Assembly (NCBI GenBank): GCA_016191345.1
Contig: JACPOU010000051.1
Location: 1-64,000 of the forward strand
Length of the DNA stretch: 64,000 nucleotides
Reading direction: 5' to 3'
Source: Chloroflexota bacterium
GTDB taxonomy: Bacteria > Chloroflexota > Limnocylindria > Limnocylindrales > CSP1-4
Below, one piece after another: positions 1 to 7,462 of the stretch (the stretch's first letter is position 1; the number at the start of each line of letters is the position of its first letter). Both the position numbers and the translations under genes were made by a program. The notes beneath the pieces are model-generated. The model was given only the letters and a program-made list of their open reading frames with translations. It was not told where the DNA came from and searched no databases.

Positions 1-292
1 GACCGCGCTCAGGACGGCAGAGTCGCGCCAGGGGCGAGCGTGAATGCGCGGGAATTGACCCGTGAGGCGGGTCAGCCGGGCGGCGCACCGGGGAGTTCCG
101 CCCGGCCGCCGGGCGGTGCCGCAGCGCGGAGGCCGCCACCGCCCCTTGACCACGGCCGCCTGCGCTCGGTGACCCGGCTCAGGACTCAATCCGGAACCAA
201 TCGAGCGTGTGACGGCGCTCAGGACGGCAGAGTCGCGCCAGGGGCGAGCGTGAATGCGCGGGAATTGACCCGTGAGGCGGGTCAGCCGGGCG
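1..292. repeat. 82-bp direct repeat pair (copies 1-82 and 211-292)
   Basis: Two copies of about 82 bp lie 210 bp apart and differ at one base (position 4 against 214). Each holds a short inverted repeat, GACCCG-TGAGG-CGGGTC (57-73 and 267-283). The stretch between them also has a partial copy of the start of the unit near 170-190. No gene is convincing before 506; the frames open here are low-complexity Arg/Gly/Ala. The left copy touches the window edge, so more copies may lie outside. Confidence 0.9.
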
Positions 293-312
293 CACCAGCG
301 GCGCACCAGCGG

Positions 313-384
313 CGCTGGCGCGGGCGCTGGCGCGGGCGCTGGCGCGGGCGCTGGCGCGGGCGCTGGCACGGGCGCTGGCGCGGG
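313..384. repeat. 12-bp tandem repeat, six units
   Basis: Six consecutive units of CGCTGGCGCGGG; the fifth has one substitution (CGCTGGCACGGG). It follows directly on the second 82-bp repeat and ends about 120 bp before the first credible gene. Read as protein it would be pure Gly-Ala or Arg-Trp, so it is most likely a non-coding microsatellite. Confidence 0.9.
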
Positions 385-505
385 TCCCTCACCGTGCAAC
401 GCGCTCGAAAGCCCCGGGGCGATCGCGGACGGCCGGCCGCACGGCCCCACGGTGAACGATGGCCGGGACTGCCGGGTGGCCCGGCGCCCTGAAGGAGCCA
501 GAGCG

Positions 506-709
506 ATGTGCATGAACTGTGGCTGCGGGAAGCCAGACGACCGGCACGGCAATGCCGCCAACCTGACCGTGGACGATCTTCGACAGGCCGGCGAGGCGAA
601 CGACCAGGACCTCCGGACCACGGCCCGGAACATCCTCGAGGCCGTCGACATCGTGGATGGCCACGGAGCGGGCGGCGCCCAGCGGGGCACCCCGGCCACC
701 GAGTCCTGA
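506..709 (+). CDS. 67-residue Cys-rich N-terminus small protein, unknown function
   Basis: Starts MCMNCGCGKPDDRHG, so the first seven residues carry three cysteines (C2, C5, C7); then a hydrophilic, acidic body with TVDDLRQAGEAN and a helical NILEAVDIVDGH segment. The ATG at 506 is preceded by GAAGGAG at 491-497 with good spacing, which decides this start over longer upstream readings through the repeats. The Cys cluster at the extreme N-terminus could bind a metal or be redox active. I do not recognise an assigned function; small proteins with this kind of opening occur in high-GC Gram-positive-type genomes. Confidence 0.7.
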   Translation: MCMNCGCGKPDDRHGNAANLTVDDLRQAGEANDQDLRTTARNILEAVDIVDGHGAGGAQRGTPATES

Positions 710-754
710 GCGGCACCGTGACCCGGTCCGGGCGCGCGGCCTGAGGAGCGGGGG

Positions 755-1900
755 ATGGCCATCTTCGCCTCGATCGCCGGCCTCGCCGGTCGGTTCGTCG
801 GCCGATTCCTGACGACGACCCTCGGCTGGGCCTCGACGCTGCTCTTCGGCCGCGTGCCCGAGCGCCGCCAGGTCTGGTTCGCGGTGCTCACGTTCGGATC
901 GCTCGTGTGGGTGGCCACCGTTGCCGGGATCGTCGTCCCGACGGTCGGGACGCTGCTCCTCGCGCTCATGCCGCTGCCAGGCTGGGTGGACGAGAACACC
1001 GTCCGGCTGGGCATGCTGGCGGCGGCACTCGTCCTTCCCGCGATCCTGGGAGCCGTCACGCTCCTCATTGCCGATGCGGATGAGCGATCGACCTCCGGCG
1101 GGCGTCTCGGTGCGATCCTGCGCGGCTATCCGTTGACGCCCGTGCTCGCGGGCACGTTGGTGCTGCTGGCGGGCGTCGGGATCGTCCGCAAGGCGAGAGC
1201 GGTGGTGTCGGGCCGGGCCACCACCCATGTCGCGCTGGTGATCCGGCCGCGCCGCTATGACGCGCTCGTCGCGAAGCTGGAGCGCGTCGTGCGGGATGCC
1301 GGGGTTGCCGATCGCGTGCGCGACGGATCACGGCTGCTCACCGCCCCGGCCCGGTTGCTCGCCTCGATCTCCGGCGCGGGGATCCGAAGTCTCGTCCCGG
1401 ACCGGCTCGCGGTCCTGGAGGGGCCCGACTTCCAGCTCCACGTCTATCCGGCCGACCTCGCGTTGAGCGGTCGCAAGCTGGCCCTCGCCCGCGGCCGGGC
1501 GGCGGTCATGCGGGAGCTGCGCTCCGATGACGCGTGGTTCACGACCGACCGCGCTGCCCAGGAGATCGAGGACCTGCTCGCGTCGCTCGGCGATCCCGCC
1601 GGACCGCGCGACGCGGCCGCGCTCCAGGCCATCGACCGTCGCCTCGCGACCGAGGCGATCGACGCCGAGCAGTGGGACGTCCTCTATCGGCGCCGGTTGC
1701 AGGTCACCGCGGACGCGACGGGCACCGACCTCGGCGAGCCGGCCGCCGAGCCGCTGCGCCGCCGCGGGCCCGGCCAGCCGCGGGACACGGATCGGCCGCG
1801 CCTCCGCCCCGGCCTCGGAACCATCGTGGGGACCGCCGTGGCCGTCCTCGTGGCGCTCGACCTCGTCCTCGCGTTCCGCCAACCGGAGGAGCCCGCATGA
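755..1900 (+). CDS. Integral membrane protein with a cytosolic middle domain, unknown
   Basis: 381 residues. Hydrophobic segments lie near residues 38-70 (possibly two), 86-107 and 127-147, and a last one near 352-371, so a loop of about 200 mostly hydrophilic residues is held between the third or fourth and the final membrane span. The loop is rich in Arg/Asp/Glu (VIRPRRYDALVAKLERVV) and shows no motif I know. GGAGCGGGGG just before the ATG acts as ribosome site. The stop overlaps the start of the following F420-type oxidoreductase by 4 nt (ATGA), so the two are probably translated together. Confidence 0.75.
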   Translation: MAIFASIAGLAGRFVGRFLTTTLGWASTLLFGRVPERRQVWFAVLTFGSLVWVATVAGIVVPTVGTLLLALMPLPGWVDENTVRLGMLAAALVLPAILGAVTLLIADADERSTSGGRLGAILRGYPLTPVLAGTLVLLAGVGIVRKARAVVSGRATTHVALVIRPRRYDALVAKLERVVRDAGVADRVRDGSRLLTAPARLLASISGAGIRSLVPDRLAVLEGPDFQLHVYPADLALSGRKLALARGRAAVMRELRSDDAWFTTDRAAQEIEDLLASLGDPAGPRDAAALQAIDRRLATEAIDAEQWDVLYRRRLQVTADATGTDLGEPAAEPLRRRGPGQPRDTDRPRLRPGLGTIVGTAVAVLVALDLVLAFRQPEEPA

Positions 1901-2889
1901 ACCATCGCTCGCGCCCACCCATCCGGCTCGGCTACGCGCTCTCGAGCGAGGAGCATCGGCCGGTCGATCTCGTCCGGAACGCCGCCGACGCGGAGCAGGC
2001 CGGCTTCGACTTCGCGATGATCTCGGATCACTTCCATCCGTGGATCGATCGCCAGGGCCAGTCCCCGTTCGTCTGGTCCGTCCTCGGCGGCATCGCCCAG
2101 GCGACCTCGCGCCTCGTGGTCGGGACCGGCGTGACCTGTCCGACGATGCGAATCCACCCGGCGATCCTCGCCCAGGCCGCGGCCACGACGGCGGATCTCC
2201 TGGCCGGCCGCTTCTGGTTCGGCGTCGGCACCGGCGAGAACCTTAACGAGCACGTGCTCGGCCAGCGCTGGCCCGCCCACGCCGAACGGGCCGCGATGCT
2301 CGAGGAGGCGGTGGCGATCATCCGATCGCTCTGGACGGGCGAGGTCGTCAGCCACCGGGGCGATCACTTCGAGGTCGTGAACGCGAGGTTGTACACCCTG
2401 CCCGAGGCGCCCCCGCCGATCCTCGTCGCGGCCTCCGGCCCGGATGCCGCGGCGCTCGCCGGTCGCATCGGCGACGGGCTCATCACGACGGGTCCGGAGC
2501 CCGACGTTGTGGAGGCGTTCGACGCCGCGGGCGGTGCGGGGAAGTCGCGCATCGGTCAGGTCAGCATCTGCTGGGCGCCGAGCGAGGCCGCGGCCCGCAG
2601 GACGGCGCTCGAGTGGTGGCCGACCGCTGCGATCCCCGGCGAATCCGGACAGGAGCTGCCGATGCCGGCCCACTTCGAGCAGCTGGCCGCCATGGTCACG
2701 GAGGCCGACGTCGCCGAGCGGATCTCGTGCGGCCCGGATCCCGAGCGGCACGTGGCGGCGATCCGGACGTACGTCGATGCCGGGTTCGACCACGTCTACA
2801 TCCACCAGGTGGGTCCGGACCAGGCGGGCTTCCTGCGCTTCGCGCGGCGCTCGCTCCTGCCGGCCCTCGAACAGGCGACCGCCGCCTGA
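1897..2889 (+). CDS. LLM-class F420-dependent oxidoreductase (G6PD-like subfamily)
   Basis: 330 residues, a luciferase-like TIM barrel. Opening IRLGYALSSEEH, then DFAMISDHFHPW, SRLVVGTGVTCP, GRFWFGVGTGENLNEH and PPPILVAASGPDAAALAG match the F420-dependent glucose-6-phosphate dehydrogenase-like group of the family (established family knowledge). Likely a cytosolic hydride transfer enzyme using coenzyme F420; the substrate cannot be read from sequence. The ATG overlaps the upstream stop by 4 nt. Its presence implies the cell makes or scavenges F420. An FMN-dependent relative is possible but less likely given the GTGENLNEH signature. Confidence 0.88.
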   Translation: MNHRSRPPIRLGYALSSEEHRPVDLVRNAADAEQAGFDFAMISDHFHPWIDRQGQSPFVWSVLGGIAQATSRLVVGTGVTCPTMRIHPAILAQAAATTADLLAGRFWFGVGTGENLNEHVLGQRWPAHAERAAMLEEAVAIIRSLWTGEVVSHRGDHFEVVNARLYTLPEAPPPILVAASGPDAAALAGRIGDGLITTGPEPDVVEAFDAAGGAGKSRIGQVSICWAPSEAAARRTALEWWPTAAIPGESGQELPMPAHFEQLAAMVTEADVAERISCGPDPERHVAAIRTYVDAGFDHVYIHQVGPDQAGFLRFARRSLLPALEQATAA

Positions 2890-2900
2890 GGAGGCACGAG

Positions 2901-3101
2901 ATGGTCAACGATCCGAGTCCGCGTCCCGCCGATGATCCGCCGGGCGGCCCGCTGCCGGGCGGCCCGCTGCCGGGCGGCCCGGACCCCGGCCGTGGCCCGG
3001 TCAGCGAGGACGTCCCGCCGAGCGATCCCGGCGACCCGCCACCGGACGCTCAGGTGGCGCCCGGGGACGAGTCGTCGCCGGACTTCATGCGACCCGGCTG
3101 A
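2901..3101 (+). CDS. 66-residue proline-rich disordered protein
   Basis: Starts MVNDPSPRPADDPP and consists almost wholly of Pro, Gly and Asp, with three near-identical GGPLP repeats (15-bp units at 2940-2985). CTGAGGAGGCACGAG before the ATG is a strong ribosome site, and the gene follows the oxidoreductase stop by 11 bp, which argues for real translation. Acidic and without hydrophobic core; no function assignable. Confidence 0.55.
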   Translation: MVNDPSPRPADDPPGGPLPGGPLPGGPDPGRGPVSEDVPPSDPGDPPPDAQVAPGDESSPDFMRPG

Positions 3102-3137
3102 GGGCCCGCCCGGGGAGATCCCGGACGAGGCGGCCGC

Positions 3138-3371
3138 TCAGCGCTGCTGGAGCCGGTCCCGGAGGGCGTCGAGGAGCTGCTCGGCGTGCTCGCTGTCGTC
3201 GGTGGCGAGCCGCTGGAAGAGGCCGGCCGCCTCGGTGCCGTCAGCGGCGTACATCCGGTACGCCTCGATGGCCTCGAGCTTGGACGTCAGCGCCTGGAGC
3301 AGGTCATACGTCACGTCGTCGACCGGGCTCGTGCCGGGCGCCGTCGGATCGTCGGTGGTCGTGTCCTGCAT
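3138..3371 (-). CDS. 77-residue ferritin-like helical protein
   Basis: MQDTTTDD start, followed by two amphipathic helices: YDLLQALTSKLEAIEAYRMYAADG and EAAGLFQRLATDDSEHAEQLLDAL. A Glu in the first helix with a SEHAE motif in the second resembles one half of a di-iron ferritin-like or rubrerythrin helix pair (family knowledge); two copies might pair to build the site. A consensus GGAGG lies just upstream of the ATG at 3371. It converges on the disordered protein ending at 3101. Metal binding is an inference. Confidence 0.65.
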   Translation of the reverse strand: MQDTTTDDPTAPGTSPVDDVTYDLLQALTSKLEAIEAYRMYAADGTEAAGLFQRLATDDSEHAEQLLDALRDRLQQR

Positions 3372-3603
3372 CGATGGTCCTCCGGATTCGGGGGGGGTAA
3401 GGTGCCCGCCCGATGGTCATCCGGCAGCGATCGCGGGCGGGCGCGCCGAGGCGCGCCAGCCGTTGCAGGCGCCTGACGTTCGAGTCGCGTGGGATCGAAT
3501 TGCCACGCGCCGACGGCACCGCGCGAACGGCTGCGATCCCGGTGCAACGCGACGGGTTGCCGATCCCGACCGGGCGTTGCCCTGGGCCGCACAGACTTGG
3601 TCC

Positions 3604-4581
3604 ATGGAATCACCGATCGTGGACGTCGTGATCCCGGCCGCGCGGTCGACTGCGGGGCTCGGGGCCACGCTTGCCTCGTTGGCCGCCCAGCGATATCCGG
3701 CCTTCCGCGCGACTGTCGACATATCGCCCGGCCTGGAGGCCGGCGCATCCCTCGACGCCCTCGTCAGGCTCCTCGAGGCGCGCGGCCACCCGGCCCATCT
3801 CGAGGCCTCGGCGTCGGGTGGTGGCGGGCCGATCCGCGACCTGAATCGCCTGAGGGGCAGCGCGCCCTACCTCCTGGTCGTCGAGGAGGGTGTGTTCCTG
3901 GAGCCGGACCTCATCGGGCGCCTCGTCGCGGCAATGCGGTCCACCCCGAGCGGCTTCGTGGGCTCGTCCGCCGTTTCGCTCGACGCGCGCAGCGAGCGGG
4001 CCGCGCGGGGCCCGGCGGGGATCTCCTTCTGGGACGGTCCCGTGCGGCCGGAGGTGCTCAGCGAGGCTGCCCAGGCGGAGCGTCGTCGGCTGCACCGTGG
4101 CGCGAGCCTCCAGGACCTTCGCGAGCGGCTCCCGCGGACCCGTGACCGCCTCTACCGCATCGCGGATATCGACGGCTGCGTCCTGTACGACACGGAGAAG
4201 CTGCGCTCGGTCGGTGGCTTTCCGGCCGTCGAGCCGGGCTCGGCGGATCACCGGGCTGGCGATGTCGGCTCCGGCCTTCCGGATCCCGGGCAGGGCGTCG
4301 TCCAGCGGCGCCTCCTGGCGCGCCACGGCGGCGCCGGCCTCTTCCCGAGCGGTGCCTTCCGGCTCGTCCCTGCGGTCGCCATGGCGGCGCCCACGGTCCT
4401 GGGTGACGCCGGCGGCGATCGGCCTGCCGTCGAGGGCAGTCGCCGCCTGTCCCGAGGTCATCTCCTGCTCCGCACCCGCCAGCCACGTCGCCCGATCGCC
4501 CGGCACCGCCGCCGGGTCGCGGGGCGGCGAGGGCGTCACGGATCTGCAAGCCGGGTCCGCCCGGCACTGGCGCCGCGGTAG
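3604..4581 (+). CDS. Glycosyltransferase family 2-like protein, divergent or decaying
   Basis: 325 residues from the ATG at 3604. The N-terminus PIVDVVIPAARSTAGLGATLASLAAQ fits a GT-A nucleotide-sugar domain; LLVVEEGVFLEPDLIGRL stands where family members have an acidic DxD-type strand; IADIDGCVLYDTEKLRSVGGF and GGAGLFPSGAF match the later core. Between these, DHRAGDVG lacks the usual GED pattern and carries an apparent insertion, and everything after PSGAF is an Arg-rich tail with no family resemblance. This points to loss of frame near the 3' end. No clear ribosome site precedes the ATG. Activity is doubtful. Confidence 0.55.
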   Translation: MESPIVDVVIPAARSTAGLGATLASLAAQRYPAFRATVDISPGLEAGASLDALVRLLEARGHPAHLEASASGGGGPIRDLNRLRGSAPYLLVVEEGVFLEPDLIGRLVAAMRSTPSGFVGSSAVSLDARSERAARGPAGISFWDGPVRPEVLSEAAQAERRRLHRGASLQDLRERLPRTRDRLYRIADIDGCVLYDTEKLRSVGGFPAVEPGSADHRAGDVGSGLPDPGQGVVQRRLLARHGGAGLFPSGAFRLVPAVAMAAPTVLGDAGGDRPAVEGSRRLSRGHLLLRTRQPRRPIARHRRRVAGRRGRHGSASRVRPALAPR

Positions 4582-4673
4582 TCGCAGGTCCGGAGACTTG
4601 GAGCCGCAGATTGCCCAGCCGCCGTCCCGCCGGCCACGAGGCCGGTGACGCGGAACAGCCCGAGCGTGCCGAC

Positions 4674-5423
4674 ATGACCGAGCTCCTTGCCCGCCTCCTC
4701 GCGAATCCCCTCGTGACCAGCGTGATGCTCGGCCTCGGCGCGTCCCTGCTCGGCCTGTGGCTCGCCGGATGCTGGTGGGCGTACCAGGATGCCGGACGCC
4801 GCAGCGGCCCGGGACTGGCGCCGTTCGCGGCGGCCGCATGGATCTTCCTGTCGACGCCGGCGCTGCTGCCGCTCTCCGTCGCGATCTACAGCCTCGTCCG
4901 GCCCCAGGAGGCGGCCGGTGATCGCCGGGTCCGCGGGCTCCTCGGGAGCCTGGATCCGCGGGAGCTCGACGATCCGGCGTGCCCTGCCTGCGCGAGGCCC
5001 GTGGAACAGGCGTGGCGGCGCTGTCCCGCCTGCGCGACGTGGCTGGGCCTGCAGTGCGACCGCTGCGACCGCTGGGCGCCTCGCGATGCGGAGATCTGTC
5101 CGTGGTGCGCATGGGTGCCCGGTGAGCCGACGAATGCTCTGGCCGCCGCGGCCGTGGGTGCCTCCCCGATGTCCGTCCCGGCGGCCTCCCCGGCGTACCC
5201 GACGGTTGCCGCCGATTCAACCATCCCTCCGATGCCCGTTGCCGCCATCGCAACCGCGGCGCCCGGCACGGCCGTTGTCTCCGGGGCCGCTCGTCGAGGG
5301 CCCGCGCCGCGTGCCCCGCGCTCCACGACGGCGACTCGCGCGGCACAGCATCGGACCCCCGGTGGCCGGTGGTCCCGCATCCGCGGTTCCGCTGGCCGGG
5401 CCGAGGGTCCGGTCGAGGCTTGA
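4674..5423 (+). CDS. Membrane protein with two zinc-ribbon modules
   Basis: 249 residues. Two membrane spans (about 12-35 and 48-74) are followed by a cytosolic part with eight cysteines in four CxxC pairs: C103/C106, C117/C120, C128/C131 and C142/C145, as in double zinc-ribbon (DZANK-like) domains. The tail of about 100 residues is Ala/Pro-rich and ends strongly basic. MTELLARLL gives a natural membrane-protein start; an in-frame ATG at 4611 would add 21 hydrophilic residues. Possibly binds nucleic acid or a protein at the membrane. It is convergent with the CsbD-like gene. Confidence 0.68.
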   Translation: MTELLARLLANPLVTSVMLGLGASLLGLWLAGCWWAYQDAGRRSGPGLAPFAAAAWIFLSTPALLPLSVAIYSLVRPQEAAGDRRVRGLLGSLDPRELDDPACPACARPVEQAWRRCPACATWLGLQCDRCDRWAPRDAEICPWCAWVPGEPTNALAAAAVGASPMSVPAASPAYPTVAADSTIPPMPVAAIATAAPGTAVVSGAARRGPAPRAPRSTTATRAAQHRTPGGRWSRIRGSAGRAEGPVEA

Positions 5424-5434
5424 GCGAGATGACC

Positions 5435-5671
5435 TCAGCGGTGCGTTTCGCCCTCCACAGCGCCGTCGGCTCGACCGCGCTGGTAGTCCATCTCGCGGCT
5501 GGCTTGGTCGGCCTTCTCGTGGGCCTTGTCGCCGAGGTTCTCGGCGCCGTGCCGGATGCGATCGCCCGCGTTCGCGAGCTTGTCGCCGACCGATTCGTCA
5601 CCGTCGGCCTTGCGCCAGGTGGCCTTCGCCTGGTCCTCGACGTCGCGAGCCGTTCGCTTGATATCAGACAT
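5435..5671 (-). CDS. CsbD-like hydrophilic stress protein
   Basis: 78 residues, starting MSDIKRTARDVEDQAKATWR, with repeated Lys/Ala/Asp/Glu amphipathic turns (DKLANAGDRIRHGAENLGDKAHEKAD). Composition and length match CsbD and LEA-like general stress proteins. CCACGGAGGAACAGGC upstream holds a consensus ribosome site. It is divergent from the membrane-anchored protein at 5833, so the two probably share a regulated intergenic promoter region. Assignment to the CsbD family is by resemblance, not a strict motif. Confidence 0.65.
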   Translation of the reverse strand: MSDIKRTARDVEDQAKATWRKADGDESVGDKLANAGDRIRHGAENLGDKAHEKADQASREMDYQRGRADGAVEGETHR

Positions 5672-5832
5672 GCCTGTTCCTCCGTGGTCGGAGCCAACGC
5701 TCCGCTGGAAGCGACCGTACGTGGCAGTTCCTCCGTCCCGCGCCCCGGCGGACGGATCGGACGTTGCAGTCCGATGACATCGGGGACAGCACCCGGGAGG
5801 CGTTCTCCCGCATTCGTTCGAGGAGGCCAGTG

Positions 5833-6234
5833 ATGGCGAAGGATCCCGTGACCGAGGCACGAACCTCGGGTTCCACGTCGAACGGCAACGGCCGCGCCGA
5901 CAGCTCCAGCCGGGCGGCCGAGGCACGCGACGCCGTCCGAACCGCGACGACCCAGGTCGGCGAGGCCGTGGACACGATGCGGACCTCGATCCCGGAGGTC
6001 GCCCGGGCGTCGCGCGAGATGGTCGACGACGCGATGCGCCGCATCGAGGCCGGCTCCGACCAGCGAGTGTCCACCGGCGTGACGCTCTCGCTGGGGCTCG
6101 CCATCGGCATGCTGCTGGGTGGCGCACCCCGGATCCTCATCGCCCTGGCCCTCGTCCCGGTCGCGGCGATGGGCATGGTCCTCATGGACCGGCGGACCGG
6201 CACGCGGCCGGTCGGGGGGAGCCGGGGGGCCTGA
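5833..6234 (+). CDS. Membrane-anchored helical protein (YtxH/DUF883-like)
   Basis: 133 residues: a polar Ser/Ala/Thr/Arg-rich N-terminal half with a long helix (AEARDAVRTATTQVGEAVDTM... SREMVDDAMRRIEAG), then two close hydrophobic stretches (about 81-96 and 101-117) near the C-terminus. This is the layout of DUF883/YtxH stress proteins. AGGAGG at 5821-5826 supports the ATG at 5833. It is divergently paired with the CsbD-like gene and followed by a strong hairpin terminator. Confidence 0.62.
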   Translation: MAKDPVTEARTSGSTSNGNGRADSSSRAAEARDAVRTATTQVGEAVDTMRTSIPEVARASREMVDDAMRRIEAGSDQRVSTGVTLSLGLAIGMLLGGAPRILIALALVPVAAMGMVLMDRRTGTRPVGGSRGA

Positions 6235-6261
6235 CACTCGGGCACGTCGCTCGGACAGGAC

Positions 6262-6293
6262 GACGCCGCGTCCCGCCAGCAGGACGCGGCGTC
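6262..6293 (+). terminator. Hairpin terminator after the membrane-anchored helical protein
   Basis: A perfect 12-bp stem, GACGCCGCGTCC (6262-6273) and GGACGCGGCGTC (6282-6293), with an 8-nt loop, starting 27 bp after the stop at 6234. There is no long U run, which is common in genomes this GC-rich. Confidence 0.75.
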
Positions 6294-6362
6294 GCTGCGT
6301 TCGGGGTTTGGAACCCGTCGATCCGGGAGCGGGGAGCGGCGAGCGCGCCGCCCGTTGGCCGC

Positions 6363-6450
6363 GTTCACGACTGGTGATGGGCCGCGTCGCCGATTTGCGG
6401 TGCTCACGACTTGGGGCCCGCGCGTCGCCGGTTTGCGGTAGTTCACGACT
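6363..6450. repeat. 39-bp imperfect tandem repeat
   Basis: Units 6363-6401 and 6402-6440 share starts (GTTCACGACT / GCTCACGACT) and ends (GCGTCGCCGRTTTGCGGT). A third copy begins at 6441 (GTTCACGACT) and then diverges. It lies in the gene-free stretch after the terminator. Confidence 0.75.
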
Positions 6451-6731
6451 CTCGGCGGGCGCGACCGCCCGAGGGAGCGAGCGGTCGGAGGAGGGTGGAG
6501 CCGACGGGGAGGCCGGCTCCGGAGGAACGTGGCGACGAGGGTGTTCGCCGCGCCTGCGCGAATGGTGGCAAATCGCCCGTCGCCCCCGGCATCTCACCGG
6601 TTCGGCGGCACGTTGCAGTCGCATGTCGATCGTCGCGCCGATCGACAGGGGTCCACTTGGGGCTCCGATTCTCGTCCGGCGGATCAAACCAGCGGGCCGG
6701 GAGCGTCCGGCGGGCGAATCGTGCGCTCGGG

Positions 6732-6960
6732 TTCCGACCCACGGCAGGAAAGCGTCCATCGAACCGTCGCGGCCGCCCCGGCGGCGCCCGTCATTCGAGA
6801 TGATTCCGCCCCAGGGAAGCGGGCGGCACTCGCGCCCAAGTTGTTCCGCCCCACGAAAGCCGGGCTCGGCTCCTTCCGCCCCACGGAAGGAAGGGGCAGG
6901 GCCAGGGTAGAAGCGGCCGTTCGGGGCCGTAGGCGGCTTGCGGTTTCCGTGCCACGGAAC
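6732..6960. repeat. Family of short hairpin motifs, TTCCG-CCCCA-CGGAA
   Basis: Sixteen-nt motifs at 6804-6819, 6844-6859, 6874-6889 (perfect TTCCGCCCCACGGAAG) and 6945-6960 (TTCCGTGCCACGGAAC), with a weaker one at 6732. Each can fold into a 5-bp stem; sequence drift sits mainly in the right arm. Start-to-start spacing is 72, 40, 30 and 71 bp. No gene covers them. Confidence 0.7.
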
Positions 6961-7075
6961 GATGCTGACGGTTGGCGACTCGGCCGCGCGGGCGAGTCGC
7001 CGGCGCCGCGCCCCGGGCGCGGCGAGCCCGGCGAGGAGCTGGCTGGCGCGGCGACTGTCGCGCGGTCATACCGTC

Positions 7076-7462
7076 TCAGTCCGCGGGCATCGCCTCCGCG
7101 GCCAGGATCTCGAGGACGGCGGCCTGGGCGTCCCGCGCGATCGTGTCGCAGCGATGGATCGCCGCCTTTTCGGGCGCCGTCCCGACCAGGACGGTCCGGA
7201 GCTTCGCCGAGCGGCCCCGGCACCGCTCCACGTCGGTCGTCAGGTACCAGGCGGGAGCGTCGGGCCGCGTGGGGGCCTCCGGCACGACCGAGGTCGCCCA
7301 CGGCGCCAGCAGCCCATCCTCGGGCCTGAGCTCCCCGACGAGGGTGACCGCATGACCGGCATCCTCGAGGAAGCCGAGGGAGCGGACCGCGTCGGCGTCG
7401 AGGCCATGGCCCCCGTCAGGGCCGCTCGCCAGCGCCGCGCGGTCGACGTAGACGCGGGTCAC
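7076..7462 (-). CDS. Unknown 128-residue protein coupled to the SRPBCC gene
   Basis: Starts at a GTG whose last two bases and the next base form part of the stop of the upstream SRPBCC gene (GTGA overlap, 7459-7462), so translation is probably coupled. The sequence reads VTRVYVDRAAL ... SLGFLEDAGHAVTLVGEL ... AWYLTTDVERC ... TVLVGTAPE ... CDTIARDAQAAVLEILA. The alternation of short strands and helices looks like a truncated Rossmann or HAD-type alpha/beta fold; no catalytic DxD is visible. No ribosome site is needed given the overlap. Function unknown. Confidence 0.6.
   Translation of the reverse strand: MTRVYVDRAALASGPDGGHGLDADAVRSLGFLEDAGHAVTLVGELRPEDGLLAPWATSVVPEAPTRPDAPAWYLTTDVERCRGRSAKLRTVLVGTAPEKAAIHRCDTIARDAQAAVLEILAAEAMPAD

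Larger units (their letters stand above)
6235..7075. other. 841-bp gene-free stretch
   Basis: Besides the terminator and the two repeat groups listed separately I see no gene here. Open frames on both strands are Arg/Pro/Ser-rich, lack ribosome sites and resemble no protein family. The stretch separates a + strand gene end (6234) from a - strand gene end (7076). Confidence 0.7.

Noticed and set aside
3610..6759. 1049-residue open frame on the - strand
   Set aside because: Arg/Pro/Ala-rich antisense frame covering several real genes; open only because of high GC. No ribosome site or family resemblance.
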